64,000 nucleotides of DNA from Geomonas diazotrophica. GTDB taxonomy: Bacteria > Desulfobacterota > Desulfuromonadia > Geobacterales > Geobacteraceae. A model generated the notes under the pieces. It made no database searches. It was not told the origin of the DNA and saw only the letters and a program-made list of their open reading frames with translations. The translations under genes and the position numbers were made by a program. Positions 43,004 through 51,896 of the stretch are shown piece by piece. The DNA is taken from positions 96,443 through 160,442 of the forward strand of contig NZ_JAHLMF010000012.1 in NCBI RefSeq assembly GCF_018919385.1. The letters run 5' to 3'. Position 1 is the stretch's first letter; every line of letters begins with the position of its first letter.

Positions 43004-44008
43004 CTACACCTTCTCTATCTTCGCCTTGCCCTTCAATTCGGTGATGTAGGCCGGCACCAGCTTGCGGATCCTCTCTTTTTTTAGATAGTCCACTATCTTC
43101 GGCTTCGCTTCGTCAAGGCTCACCAGCCCGGAGGGGTTCTTTTCCGTGAGCTTGATGATGTGGTAGCCGAACTGCGTCTCCACGACGTCGCTGATCTCGC
43201 CTGGCTTCATTTCGAAGGCCGCCTTTTCAAATGGGGCAACCATCTGGCCGCGTTTGAAAGTTCCCAGGTCGCCCCCCTTCTCCTTGCTGGCGCAGGTCGA
43301 CTCAGCCTTGGCCAGGGACGCGAAATCGGCGCCCGCCTTAACCTTTGCGAGGAGCGCCTCGGCTTTCTCCTTGGCCTGTTTCTTCTGCTCAGGCGTGTTC
43401 TTCGCGTCTACCCCGATCAGGATGTGGCTTGCCCGCACCGTCTCGGGTCTGGTGAAATAGCTCTTCTCGTTGTCCTTGTAGAAGCGCTGCACCTCTTCGT
43501 CGCTCACCGCCGCCTGCGCCGCGAAGTGCTCCTCGATGAACGAGGTGATCACGATGTCCTTGCGCGCGTTGTTGGTCATTTCGCTCAGGGTCATCCCCGC
43601 GTCCTTGAGCGCCTGTTGAAAGGCCGCTTCAGTGGCATACTGCGCCTTGGTCTCAGCCATCCTCTGCTCCACCTTCTGCTCCAGGTCGGCGATCGGTTTT
43701 TTCTGCGCTTCCTGATAGATCAGTTCGGTGGAGGTCAATTGCTCCAGGGCCGCCTGGCTGGCCTGCGCCTGGATCTCCGGGGGGAGCGGCTGCGTCATGT
43801 TGTATTGCTTCAGCATCACCTGCATGGCCCGATCCAACTCGGCCTTGGTAATGGGGACGCCGTTCACGGTCTGTACGGCTTGCTGCACTGCCGGGGCGAC
43901 TTGTGTCCCCTCCTTGGAGCCGATACCCCCGGTGGTCGTTGTGCAGGCCGTGAGGCCGAGAAGGAGCGCGGCAGCGGATGTGGCAAATTTGACGGTCAAG
44001 CGTTTCAT
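43004..44008 (-). CDS. Parvulin-type peptidyl-prolyl isomerase lipoprotein
   Basis: 334 residues. Lipobox LTAC at ~19-22; a SurA-like N-terminal chaperone region (VNGVPITKAELDRAMQVML ... LEQLTSTELIYQEA) and a rotamase domain at ~195-300 (RASHILIGVD ... GGDLGTFKRGQMVAPFEKAAFEMKPGEISDVVETQFGYHIIKL). It should sit on the inner face of the outer membrane and help fold secreted proteins. AAGGAG precedes the ATG. It has its own sigma-54 promoter and is divergent from a 15-heme cytochrome, so a cytochrome-folding role is likely. Confidence 0.92.
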   Translation of the reverse strand: MKRLTVKFATSAAALLLGLTACTTTTGGIGSKEGTQVAPAVQQAVQTVNGVPITKAELDRAMQVMLKQYNMTQPLPPEIQAQASQAALEQLTSTELIYQEAQKKPIADLEQKVEQRMAETKAQYATEAAFQQALKDAGMTLSEMTNNARKDIVITSFIEEHFAAQAAVSDEEVQRFYKDNEKSYFTRPETVRASHILIGVDAKNTPEQKKQAKEKAEALLAKVKAGADFASLAKAESTCASKEKGGDLGTFKRGQMVAPFEKAAFEMKPGEISDVVETQFGYHIIKLTEKNPSGLVSLDEAKPKIVDYLKKERIRKLVPAYITELKGKAKIEKV

Positions 44009-44095
44009 CTAGGTACTCCTTTCGTTGTGATGTCCGTGGTGGTGTATGGCCTGCTGCACACCGCCGCTGGCGGGGCGCAGGTCGGGCTCATGCCT

Positions 44096-44112
44096 AGCAA
44101 TTCCGAAGCCAA
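44096..44112 (-). promoter_or_regulatory. Sigma-54 promoter of parvulin gene
   Basis: On the minus strand the sequence reads GTTGGCTTCGGAATTGCTAG: TGG and TGC boxes with GG-GC spacing of 12. Start of transcription is expected ~75 bp before the ATG. Confidence 0.72.
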
Positions 44113-44344
44113 CCGGCACTATGTCCCGTAGGGGGCGTCAGGATGGGCTTCTGCACCTGCCGGCGCGCCGCTTTAGAGGCTCGTTTTTGGGGGATTTGCC
44201 GCTGTCGGCAGAGGGTGTGGGGGAAATCGCCCAGGAGGCGTTGTCGCCCATTCTCCCCGCTCTCCCCCCCACGATTCGCACCTTCTGTTGCAGGTCGGCA
44301 CCGTTAAGAACCACGGTCGGGCAAAAAGCGCCATCTGACCCAGT

Positions 44345-44361
44345 TTGGCCTGTATTTTGCT
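44345..44361 (+). promoter_or_regulatory. Sigma-54 promoter of 13+2-heme cytochrome gene
   Basis: TTTGGCCTGTATTTTGCT: GG at 44347-44348 and GC at 44359-44360, 12 apart, with TTTGCT at -12. It lies ~105 bp before the ATG at 44467. Between it and the divergent sigma-54 site, an ACCGT-N8-ACGGT inverted repeat near 44301-44318 is a possible activator site. Confidence 0.75.
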
Positions 44362-44466
44362 GCCGATGTGGGTGAATTCACCCCTTTGGGGACCTCTCCG
44401 CTCGTGGTGGCCGTCGCTGTGGCGGACATGTGAGGCTAACGGCGGGGCGACGAGGCAGGGAGGAGC

Positions 44467-45798
44467 ATGAAGACGACAGTACTTTTTTTGTGCCTTTTGA
44501 CGGTGCTTGGGGCACCTGGGCGGGCGCTGGCCGAAAGCTGCATCAGCACCGCTTGTCATACCCAGATTTCCGGACTGAAATACCGGCATGCCCCGGTGGA
44601 GGGGGGCGAGTGCTCCACCTGCCACGTGCAGCAGGGTAAGGAACATCCGGTTAAGGGGGGCAAAACCTTCAAGATCGCCGGGGGGGGCAAGGAAATCTGT
44701 GTCGGCTGCCACAGCGGCATAGCGAAGCAGAAGGTCGTGCACCCGCCGGTCAACGAGGGCGACTGCCTTTCCTGCCACAAGCCGCACGGCGGCAGCGGCC
44801 GGTACCTGCTCGATGTGGGGCCGGATCTGGGGGCTTTGTGCTACAGTTGCCACGACCAGGCCCCTTACACGAAGAAGTATGTGCACGGGCCGGTGGCCGA
44901 AGGGACCTGCCTCGCCTGCCACTCCCCTCACGACTCCGCCAACAAGTTTCTCCTGAAGGACGGGATGAAGGAGCTCTGTCTTGGCTGTCACGAGGACTTC
45001 GCCAAGGAGATGAAGATGGCGAAGCGGGTGCACTCTCCGGTAAAGGATAAGCCGTGCACGTCCTGCCACGACCCGCACAGCGGGGATTACCGCTATCTGT
45101 TGAAAGAGAAAATGCCGGACCTCTGCATGGGGTGCCATAAGGATTTGGATCAGCGTTTGAAGGCCTCGAAGGGTACCCACAAGCCGGTACTGGAGGGGAA
45201 GGGGTGCAGCAACTGCCACTCGACGCACTTCTCAAAGGAAAAGGGACTCCTCATCGGCGAGCAGAAGGAGGTTTGCCTTGGGTGCCATGGAAGCGACAAG
45301 GTGGGCAATCCAGCGCTCAAAAACATCGCCCAGGAGCTCTCCGGGAAGAAGCAGCAACATGGTCCCATCGCCAAGGGGAGATGTGACGGCTGTCATGATC
45401 CGCACGCCTCGAACTATGGCCGGCTTCTGACCGGCGCCTACCCGGACGGCTTTTACGCGGCTTACCGGGACGGGGCCTATGGTCTCTGTCTCAAGTGTCA
45501 TGACAAAAATCTCCTCACGTTCAAGGAAACCACGATGTACACGAAATTCAGAAACGGCGACAGTAACCTCCATTTCGTCCATGTAGCAGATCGTTCCAAG
45601 GGGCGGACCTGCCGCACCTGTCATGAAATCCATGCCTCGTCCGGCGACGCCCTGGTCGCCACCGAAGGCACGAGGTTCGGTAAATGGAAGGTGCAGACAC
45701 GGTTCAAGAAAACCGCCACCGGGGGCGGTTGTGCCCCGGGGTGCCACAAACCTTACCAGTACGACCGTCAGAAGCCCATCGACTACACGGCCAAGTGA
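44467..45798 (+). CDS. Multiheme c-type cytochrome, 13 CXXCH plus CX4CH and CX3CH
   Basis: 443 residues with signal peptide (ending RALA). Heme sites run in the same order as in the 10.7-kb paralogue: CISTACH (CX4CH) first, thirteen CXXCH, and CAPGCH (CX3CH) last, with the shared MYTKFRNGDSNLHFVHV stretch before the last canonical heme. GGGAGGAGC precedes the ATG. Unlike the paralogue it is monocistronic, from a sigma-54 promoter to a terminator. A candidate electron-conduit subunit working with the barrel operon at 47-53 kb. Confidence 0.92.
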   Translation: MKTTVLFLCLLTVLGAPGRALAESCISTACHTQISGLKYRHAPVEGGECSTCHVQQGKEHPVKGGKTFKIAGGGKEICVGCHSGIAKQKVVHPPVNEGDCLSCHKPHGGSGRYLLDVGPDLGALCYSCHDQAPYTKKYVHGPVAEGTCLACHSPHDSANKFLLKDGMKELCLGCHEDFAKEMKMAKRVHSPVKDKPCTSCHDPHSGDYRYLLKEKMPDLCMGCHKDLDQRLKASKGTHKPVLEGKGCSNCHSTHFSKEKGLLIGEQKEVCLGCHGSDKVGNPALKNIAQELSGKKQQHGPIAKGRCDGCHDPHASNYGRLLTGAYPDGFYAAYRDGAYGLCLKCHDKNLLTFKETTMYTKFRNGDSNLHFVHVADRSKGRTCRTCHEIHASSGDALVATEGTRFGKWKVQTRFKKTATGGGCAPGCHKPYQYDRQKPIDYTAK

Positions 45799-45823
45799 AA
45801 CGATCCAGCCGCTGTGTCCCCAA

Positions 45824-45859
45824 GGCCGGGTCCCCCAGAGGGTGACCCGGCCGTTTTTT
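45824..45859 (+). terminator. Terminator of 13+2-heme cytochrome gene
   Basis: GGCCGGGTC at 45824-45832 pairs with GACCCGGCC at 45844-45852, followed by TTTTTT. Confidence 0.9.
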
Positions 45860-45968
45860 ATTTTGGCAGGTCCGCACACTGGGGGAAATGCCACAGCTTG
45901 CCCCAGGCTTTTTGGGCCTTACTCCCCAGCTTCCTCCATCCGCTGCTTCTCTTCGTGCGGTTGAACTC

Positions 45969-45984
45969 TGTGATTTAGATCACT
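45969..45984 (+). promoter_or_regulatory. CRP/FNR-family operator
   Basis: TGTGATTTAGATCACT is TGTGA-N6-TCACT, one base from the CRP consensus. It ends 17 bp before the sigma-54 promoter, close enough to interfere with or assist its use. Confidence 0.6.
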
Positions 45985-46000
45985 TACGTAAATATTTCAC

Positions 46001-46017
46001 TTGGCACTCAAGTTGCT
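46001..46017 (+). promoter_or_regulatory. Sigma-54 promoter of 4-heme cytochrome gene
   Basis: TTGGCACTCAAGTTGCT: full TGGCAC at -24 and TTGC at -12, spacing 12 between GG and GC. The leader to the ATG at 46156 is ~128 nt. Confidence 0.85.
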
Positions 46018-46155
46018 AAATAGAGACTCGTCAGATCGTGGGGGCGCTACTCTGGGGGGAGAGCGCCGCCCCAAGAAATGGATGAAGAGGAAGAGAGCCA
46101 GTTGGAAATGTTTTTAGCTGTAATTGAATCTATTAAAGCCAAAGGAGAGAAAAAC

Positions 46156-46917
46156 ATGAAAAAGCAGGCAACCGCCCTTACCGCCCTTGCAGCACTCGCC
46201 CTCGGGGCGACCATCGCCTACGCAGGCTCCACCCCGGGTTCCGGTATCGTGGGCTCCAAACACGACATGTACGACCTGGCCGTTAAAAAAGGCGCCGACT
46301 ACGGCACCCCCGACAGCCAGAAGCGCGTGTGCGCCTACTGCCACACCCCGCACCACAAGGTCGACTCCACCGTGGCCGACTACAACCCGCTCTGGTCCCA
46401 CACCATCGAGGAAAGCACCGGCTTCCAGGCGTACGCCAGCTACACCTTTGACGGCGTGGTCGCCGATCCCCTGGTCGGCCCGAGCCGCCTGTGCATGAGC
46501 TGCCATGACGGCGCCATCGCCATCGACCAGCACTACGGCATCCCCGGCACCATGAACACCTCCAACACCCACCTGACCGGCGACAGCTGGGGGGAGATCG
46601 CCGTCGGTTCCAGCCAGAGCCTCGCCGGCGACCACCCGATCGGGTTCGACATCTCCGCCGCAGCCTGGCAGGACGCGGGCGCTGGCGTTGGCGGTATGCC
46701 CATCTTCGGTGGCGCCATCAACACCACCCTGCAGACCACGAACCCGAAGCTGACCGGGCAGCCGTTCACCAGCATCGGTTTCGACACCAAGGACGGCAAG
46801 CTGATGTTCACCTGTGCCTCCTGCCACGAGGTCCACAACAAGGACAACCAGGAAGCCTACTTCCTGTACGAAAAGCAGGAAGGTTCGGCCATCTGCCTCA
46901 TGTGCCACAACAAGTAA
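46156..46917 (+). CDS. 4-heme c-type cytochrome
   Basis: 253 residues with signal peptide (ending IAYA). Four CXXCH: CAYCHTPHH, CMSCHDGAIA, CASCHEVH and CLMCHNK at the C-terminus, with GDHPIGFDI between hemes 2 and 3. The HTPHH and CHDG...DHPI pattern is shared with the 51.9-kb and 18.1-kb cytochromes. AAAGGAG lies 9 nt before the ATG. Own sigma-54 promoter with an FNR/CRP-like site, own terminator. Its high coding GC and strong signals suggest a well expressed periplasmic or surface cytochrome. Confidence 0.92.
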   Translation: MKKQATALTALAALALGATIAYAGSTPGSGIVGSKHDMYDLAVKKGADYGTPDSQKRVCAYCHTPHHKVDSTVADYNPLWSHTIEESTGFQAYASYTFDGVVADPLVGPSRLCMSCHDGAIAIDQHYGIPGTMNTSNTHLTGDSWGEIAVGSSQSLAGDHPIGFDISAAAWQDAGAGVGGMPIFGGAINTTLQTTNPKLTGQPFTSIGFDTKDGKLMFTCASCHEVHNKDNQEAYFLYEKQEGSAICLMCHNK

Positions 46918-46941
46918 TCCGGGTTTACGAGATTTCATGGG

Positions 46942-46971
46942 AGGGGCCGCTTCTGGGCGGCCCCTTTTTTA
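46942..46971 (+). terminator. Terminator of 4-heme cytochrome gene
   Basis: AGGGGCCGC pairs with GCGGCCCCT, followed by six T, 25 bp after the stop. Confidence 0.9.
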
Positions 46972-47062
46972 TGGAAGTATCCGCATTTTTGAGTTTTGAT
47001 ACATGCGAAAAATGTGATATCGTCTCGACCCGCTGAGTTCAAAACGAAGAAGGAGAAAAAGG

Positions 47063-48259
47063 ATGGTCCGTTCGATGTCACGCGCCCGACTAGGTCTTTT
47101 TGCTGCTGTTTTTTCGTTGTTGCTGTCCGGGTGCGCCGGCACCAGGGGCGCCCGGGGGCCAGTCTTCTTCCCGCCTGCCCCCGACCTGCCGCGGATCCAG
47201 TATCTGGGCGGTTTCAGCAACTCCGCCGACGTCGAGGGAAAGGACACCTCCCTTTCCCTGCTGTCGATCGGCGGCGTGGATCAAAAGAAGGTGATCCCGA
47301 TCGTGAAGCCGTACGGTGTCGCCGTGGGGAAAGGCAAGATCTACATAGCGGACCTCGGGGGACGGGTGCTGATCGCGGACCCGGCCAACAAGACCTTTAC
47401 CCGGCTAAAAGGCGATAACGGCATCGGCAAGCTCAAGAAGCCGATCCAGCTCGCGGTCGACGAGCTCGGTTCCCTTTTCGTGGCAGATAACGGCAGGAAA
47501 GAGGTGCTCGTCTACGACCCGCAAGGCGAGTTCGTCAGGGCGGTCGGGCTAGGGGGGGATGCAGCCCCGGCCTCGGTGGCGGTTGACGCGGAGAGGCTTT
47601 ACGTGCTCGACACCCGCAAGGGCGCCATCAGGGTGTTCGACCGGCAAACCTTTGAACAGGTGAAGGAAATCGGCACCGGTGACGGCGCCGAGCAGTCCCT
47701 TAGCCTGCCCATCACCATGGCCATAGACTCAAAGGGTGTCATCCGCGTCACCAACGCGGGTAACGGCAAGGTGATGTCCTTCGACAAGGACGGGCACTTC
47801 ATCGCGGCGTTCGGGGACATCGGTGATGGTTTCGGCCAGTTCTCCCGTCCCAAGGGGATCGCCGTCGACGACAACGGGTACCTCTTCGTCGTGGATGCCG
47901 CCTTTCAAAACGTCCAGGTCCTCAACGAGAAGGGGCAGATCCTGATGTATTTCGGCGGGGTCATACCGTACGGCGGCATGAACCTTCCCGCTGGCGTCGC
48001 GGTAGGCAAGGACAGCAGCGGGTACTACCAGGGGCTGGCCGAAAAGAATTTTGAAGTGGAGCAGATCGTCGTGGTTGCCAACCAGTTCGGAGACCCCAAG
48101 GTAGGCATTTACGGCTTCGGCAAGCAGAAGGGCATCGACTACGACAAGGAGTACCAGCGCATCCTCAAGGAGCGTCTGCAGAGGATTCAGGAGCTCAAGG
48201 AGAAGCAGAAGGTTGCGCCGCCTTCCGGCAAAGAAACAGGAGCGACGGAAGCAAAATGA
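47063..48259 (+). CDS. NHL-repeat lipoprotein
   Basis: 398 residues. Lipobox LLSGC at ~20-24; then six NHL blades (YGVAVGKGKIYIADLGGRVL ... FSRPKGIAVDDNGYLFVVDAAFQNVQVLN) and a C-terminal charged helix rich in K, E and Q (~345-398). AGGAGAAAAAGG precedes the ATG; a plausible promoter TTGATA-N16-TATCGT lies at ~47000. First gene of a five-gene chain with overlaps (ATGA into the 5-heme lipoprotein). Probably an outer-membrane-anchored scaffold of the conduit. Confidence 0.88.
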   Translation: MVRSMSRARLGLFAAVFSLLLSGCAGTRGARGPVFFPPAPDLPRIQYLGGFSNSADVEGKDTSLSLLSIGGVDQKKVIPIVKPYGVAVGKGKIYIADLGGRVLIADPANKTFTRLKGDNGIGKLKKPIQLAVDELGSLFVADNGRKEVLVYDPQGEFVRAVGLGGDAAPASVAVDAERLYVLDTRKGAIRVFDRQTFEQVKEIGTGDGAEQSLSLPITMAIDSKGVIRVTNAGNGKVMSFDKDGHFIAAFGDIGDGFGQFSRPKGIAVDDNGYLFVVDAAFQNVQVLNEKGQILMYFGGVIPYGGMNLPAGVAVGKDSSGYYQGLAEKNFEVEQIVVVANQFGDPKVGIYGFGKQKGIDYDKEYQRILKERLQRIQELKEKQKVAPPSGKETGATEAK

Positions 48260-48846
48260 GTGGGCGGGGGGGGCAGCGCCGCGTCAGGCGCGGCGGCAGG
48301 AGAGCCATGCTCATCTCTTTAGTGGGCATGGTTGTCGGCCTTGCCGGCTGCGGCAGCACGGGGCATCGGATGATGACCATCTTCTTCAACGAAGTGCCGG
48401 CATTTCCGGGAAGCGACGAGTATTGCAGCGACTACGAGAGCGGCAAGACACCGACTGTTTCCAAGGAGCAGCAAAAGGACGTCACCCTGGTACTTCACCT
48501 TCCCTACAAGGAGAAACGCTGCCCCGACTGTCACAGTCAGGAAAAGGATGTAAATGACGGTCTGGTGGCCCCACGCAACAAGCTCTGCTTCAAGTGTCAT
48601 CCCGATATCGCAAAGCATCCCCGTGTGCATGGCCCGGTAGCCGACGGGGATTGCCTTGCCTGTCACCTGCCCCATTCATCCAGCAACCCCGCTCTTTTGA
48701 TTACCAGCCGGGACCGGATCTGCGCCGAGTGCCACACAGAGCAGCGGCTGGCAGCGACCATGCACGAACGGCTGAGCCGCAAGGGGATGGTTTGCGTGGA
48801 TTGCCACGACCCGCACTCGAGTTCGAGCAAAATCTTTCTGAAGTAG
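48256..48846 (+). CDS. 5-heme cytochrome lipoprotein
   Basis: 196 residues. The lipobox VGLAGC (~27-32) follows a basic N-terminus. Five CXXCH: CPDCH, CFKCH, CLACHLPHSS, CAECH, CVDCHDPHSS. Its ATG overlaps the NHL stop, and the beta-barrel gene starts 8 bp after its stop. A small lipidated cytochrome next to a large barrel is the arrangement of Geobacter porin-cytochrome conduits, where such a protein inserts into or caps the barrel. Confidence 0.9.
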   Translation: MSGRGGQRRVRRGGRRAMLISLVGMVVGLAGCGSTGHRMMTIFFNEVPAFPGSDEYCSDYESGKTPTVSKEQQKDVTLVLHLPYKEKRCPDCHSQEKDVNDGLVAPRNKLCFKCHPDIAKHPRVHGPVADGDCLACHLPHSSSNPALLITSRDRICAECHTEQRLAATMHERLSRKGMVCVDCHDPHSSSSKIFLK

Positions 48847-48854
48847 AGGGTTTC

Positions 48855-50837
48855 TTGAGATCTGTTTGCCCCGCCATCGTGCTCGCCTGTTGCGTCACCG
48901 CTCTTCCCGCGGCAAAGGCGTGGGGGGCGGATCGCGCCTTGCTTCAACTTTTCGGGATCCAGCAACTGGTGACGCTCTCCTACCAGTACGACGACTTCCT
49001 CCAGGAGAACGCGCATTCCAAATCTTCGACCAGCCGTCACACGCCAGCCGAGAAATACGAGATCGAGACAAACTACGCGGTCTATGACGATTCGCTGCTG
49101 TACGGCAAGATCTCTCTTGGAGCCGAGGCTCAGCAGCAGCAGACCAGCACCTCACAGGGGAGCGGGAAAGGCAGCGATTTTCAGTACGACTACAGCCTCA
49201 ACGGCTCCTTTTTCCGTTACATGCCGCAATCGGTCTATTTTCACCTCAATTCCGATACCCTCCACGTCAGCCCCTTGTTCGCCAGCAGCTACCAGCTCCA
49301 AAGCTCGCGGCAAGGTGTGGCCATCTCCGCCAAAAACGACCTCCTGCCGGCCACGCTTTCCTTCGAACACGGCAATCAGGAGACCTCGGGACAAAAGGAG
49401 GATCGCCGGGAATCGCTGCACAGCGTCACCGCGACGGTGGCCCACTTCGCCAAAAACAGAATGAGCGACAGCAACGCGAGTTTCTCTGCCGAGCAAAACA
49501 CCAGTGAAAACCTCTCCACCGGGAGCATCCAGAATCAGCATGTGGTTTCGGGGACCCTCACCAACCGGTTGGAGCCGTGGCCAACGGCGCCATACAAGAA
49601 GACGCTCGACTCGATGTTCCGGTGGACCCGGGAAGAGGGGATTCACAGCGGCAGATTCATCGACCTGAAGGAGGGGGCCAATTGCGAGCTGGGCAAGGTG
49701 CTCCGGCTCACCATCGATGGCAACCTGAACTCGACCTCGTCCGACAACCAGGGGAGCGACCTGCGCAGTGTGGCTACGAGCCTGGAACACAGGCTTTTGG
49801 ACACCATCACCACCAGGCTCTCTGGCGATGCCAGCTCCACCACCCTCGACACGGGGAGCCAGGACTCGTACGGCGGGGGGATCAACCTGACCTATTTCAG
49901 GCGCCTGCCCAGCGAAAGCGACCTCCAGGTGCAGTATGGCTACAGTCAGCACACCTTCAACAATCAGTTTAAAAGCGGCGTCGTCTTCTACCGCGACCGG
50001 CGCCTTAACGGCTCCGCCAACGAGGTCGAAAACTATCTGCCCAGCGAGAACATCATAGCGTCCACCATCGTGGTGTGGAACGCAAGCCGAACCAAGACCT
50101 TCGTCGCCGGGACCGATTACACGGTCGTGCCCGATGGGCGCCGGACCCGGCTGCGCATCGAACCTGGCCAGGGAATCGCACTGGGGGAGGCCCTCTCCGT
50201 CGACTACAGCACCAACGTTAACCCGCTGCTTAAATACCTGAACGAGACCCAGAGCGTGAGCGCATCACTGAGGCTTGGGCGCCTGTATACCTTTACTGCC
50301 GGCTACAGCCGCGCCACCGTCAAAAAGCTTGCCGGCGAGGACAACGTCGCCCCGGTCGGTTCCTCCAACAGTTACACGGCGCAGGCAGAGCGCAATGACA
50401 CGAACTACCGTACCGGCCTTTTGTACAGCAAGCTCTCCTCGATCTCGCTGAACGAGGAGAGGCTGGAGGGGTACTGGAAGTACAACCGGGAACTGGAGGA
50501 GGGCGCTGTCGCCCTGAACGTCTCGGACGTCCTCACCTCGTACAAGAAGACCGAGTCGGGCGGGGTGGTGAGTGAGGGGGGGCAGAACAACATCTTCCTG
50601 ACCAGCGGCATGTACCGCCGCATTTTCAGCGAACGGCTCAAAGCGAGCGTCTCGGGGCAGTACGAAAACACCTCAGGGCGCTCCTCCAGCCAGCAGCTTC
50701 TTTCCACATGGCTGCTCGGCAGCTACAGTCTTGCCCGCGCCGAGATCGATTTCAGCGTCCGGATGGACTGGCGCTTCTACAAAGAGCAGTATCAGCGCAA
50801 TGCCACTGCGCGCATCGAGCTGAAGCGTTTCTTCTAG
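48855..50837 (+). CDS. Large outer-membrane beta-barrel (porin of a porin-cytochrome conduit)
   Basis: 660 residues from a TTG at 48855 preceded by AGAGGG; this start gives a clean signal peptide (RSVCPAIVLACCVTALPAAKAWGA). The mature protein has no hemes and consists of alternating amphipathic strands over its whole length (LVTLSYQYDDFLQ, SLNGSFFRYMPQSVYFHLNSDTLHV, SDLQVQYGYSQHTF, YTFTAGYSRATVKKL), ending ATARIELKRFF with terminal Phe, a barrel signature. Size and neighbours match conduit porins through which multiheme cytochromes cross the outer membrane. Sequence identity to a named porin cannot be judged here. Confidence 0.8.
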   Translation: MRSVCPAIVLACCVTALPAAKAWGADRALLQLFGIQQLVTLSYQYDDFLQENAHSKSSTSRHTPAEKYEIETNYAVYDDSLLYGKISLGAEAQQQQTSTSQGSGKGSDFQYDYSLNGSFFRYMPQSVYFHLNSDTLHVSPLFASSYQLQSSRQGVAISAKNDLLPATLSFEHGNQETSGQKEDRRESLHSVTATVAHFAKNRMSDSNASFSAEQNTSENLSTGSIQNQHVVSGTLTNRLEPWPTAPYKKTLDSMFRWTREEGIHSGRFIDLKEGANCELGKVLRLTIDGNLNSTSSDNQGSDLRSVATSLEHRLLDTITTRLSGDASSTTLDTGSQDSYGGGINLTYFRRLPSESDLQVQYGYSQHTFNNQFKSGVVFYRDRRLNGSANEVENYLPSENIIASTIVVWNASRTKTFVAGTDYTVVPDGRRTRLRIEPGQGIALGEALSVDYSTNVNPLLKYLNETQSVSASLRLGRLYTFTAGYSRATVKKLAGEDNVAPVGSSNSYTAQAERNDTNYRTGLLYSKLSSISLNEERLEGYWKYNRELEEGAVALNVSDVLTSYKKTESGGVVSEGGQNNIFLTSGMYRRIFSERLKASVSGQYENTSGRSSSQQLLSTWLLGSYSLARAEIDFSVRMDWRFYKEQYQRNATARIELKRFF

Positions 50838-50846
50838 GAGAATGTG

Positions 50847-51896
50847 ATGGGAAACAGGATCGCGATTTTTCTTCTGGGCGTCCTGCTGGTGCCGGCGCTT
50901 GCCGGCTGCCTTGCCCGCCAGGCCGAGGTGCGCTCCGAGCCGCTTTGGGTGGTGTCGCGTTCACAGCGACCGCTGCAGATACGCTGGGTGAAGGAGATCA
51001 GCACCAGCACGGATGCGGTCTACAACCCGGCTCCGTTGACGGCCGTGAAAGAGTTCCTGGTAGGCAAGGAACCGGTCCGTTTCGAGAGGCCCTATTCAGT
51101 ACACGTGGACAGGCGCGAGAGGATCTTCGTCAGCGATCCGGATTCCCACCGGGTGCACGTGTTCGACCCCGAGCGCAGGGAATACAGGGTCATACGTCCC
51201 CAGAACGGGGTCGGGCTGGTGTCACCTCTTGGTCTTGCCAGCGACGACGCCGACCATCTCTACATCACCGATTCGGCAACGGGATGGATCTACCGCTATC
51301 ACGTCGATGAGGACCGGCTGGAGCGCTTACCGTCGCAGAAACTCAAGCGGCCCACCGGCATTGTCTTCGACACCTACCTGCGCAGGCTTTTCGTGGTTGA
51401 TACCCTAAGCCACCAGGTGGTGGTCATGGATCCGGAGGGGAAGGTGCTGTACCGGATCGGGCGCAGGGGGGACGGCGCGGGGGAATTCAACTATCCCACC
51501 GATATCACCATGGACAAGTGCGGGCGGATCGTCGTGAACGACACGCTCAACTCGAGGATCCAGGTGTTGACCCCCGCAGGGAAATTCCTGCTCTCCTTTG
51601 GCGGGGTGGGGGCGGAACCTGGCTCTTTTCTGCGTGCCAAGGGGGTGGCCGCCGACAGTTCGGGCGCGATGTATGTGAGTGATGCCATCACCGATACGGT
51701 GCAGGTCTTTGATTTCCGCGGACGGCACGTAGCCTCCTTCGGGCAGAGCGGGAGCCGCCCCGGCGAGTTCTGGATGCCGACCGGCGTTCACATCGATCAG
51801 GATGACCGGCTCTACATCGTCGACTCCTACAACAAGAGGATCCAGATTTTCGAGGGGCTATCCATGGACCCCCTTGAGGCAAGGAGTGAGAAGTGA
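50847..51896 (+). CDS. NHL-repeat lipoprotein
   Basis: 349 residues. ATG at 50847 is chosen since AGGAG lies 6 nt upstream; an in-frame GTG precedes it. Lipobox ALAGC at ~15-19. NHL blades start at ~75 (FERPYSVHVDRRERIFVSDPDSHRVHVFD) and repeat six times to LYIVDSYNKRIQIFEG. It is a second NHL lipoprotein in the conduit operon, distinct from the one at 47.1 kb in lacking the charged C-terminal helix. Its stop overlaps the next GTG (GTGA). Confidence 0.88.
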   Translation: MGNRIAIFLLGVLLVPALAGCLARQAEVRSEPLWVVSRSQRPLQIRWVKEISTSTDAVYNPAPLTAVKEFLVGKEPVRFERPYSVHVDRRERIFVSDPDSHRVHVFDPERREYRVIRPQNGVGLVSPLGLASDDADHLYITDSATGWIYRYHVDEDRLERLPSQKLKRPTGIVFDTYLRRLFVVDTLSHQVVVMDPEGKVLYRIGRRGDGAGEFNYPTDITMDKCGRIVVNDTLNSRIQVLTPAGKFLLSFGGVGAEPGSFLRAKGVAADSSGAMYVSDAITDTVQVFDFRGRHVASFGQSGSRPGEFWMPTGVHIDQDDRLYIVDSYNKRIQIFEGLSMDPLEARSEK

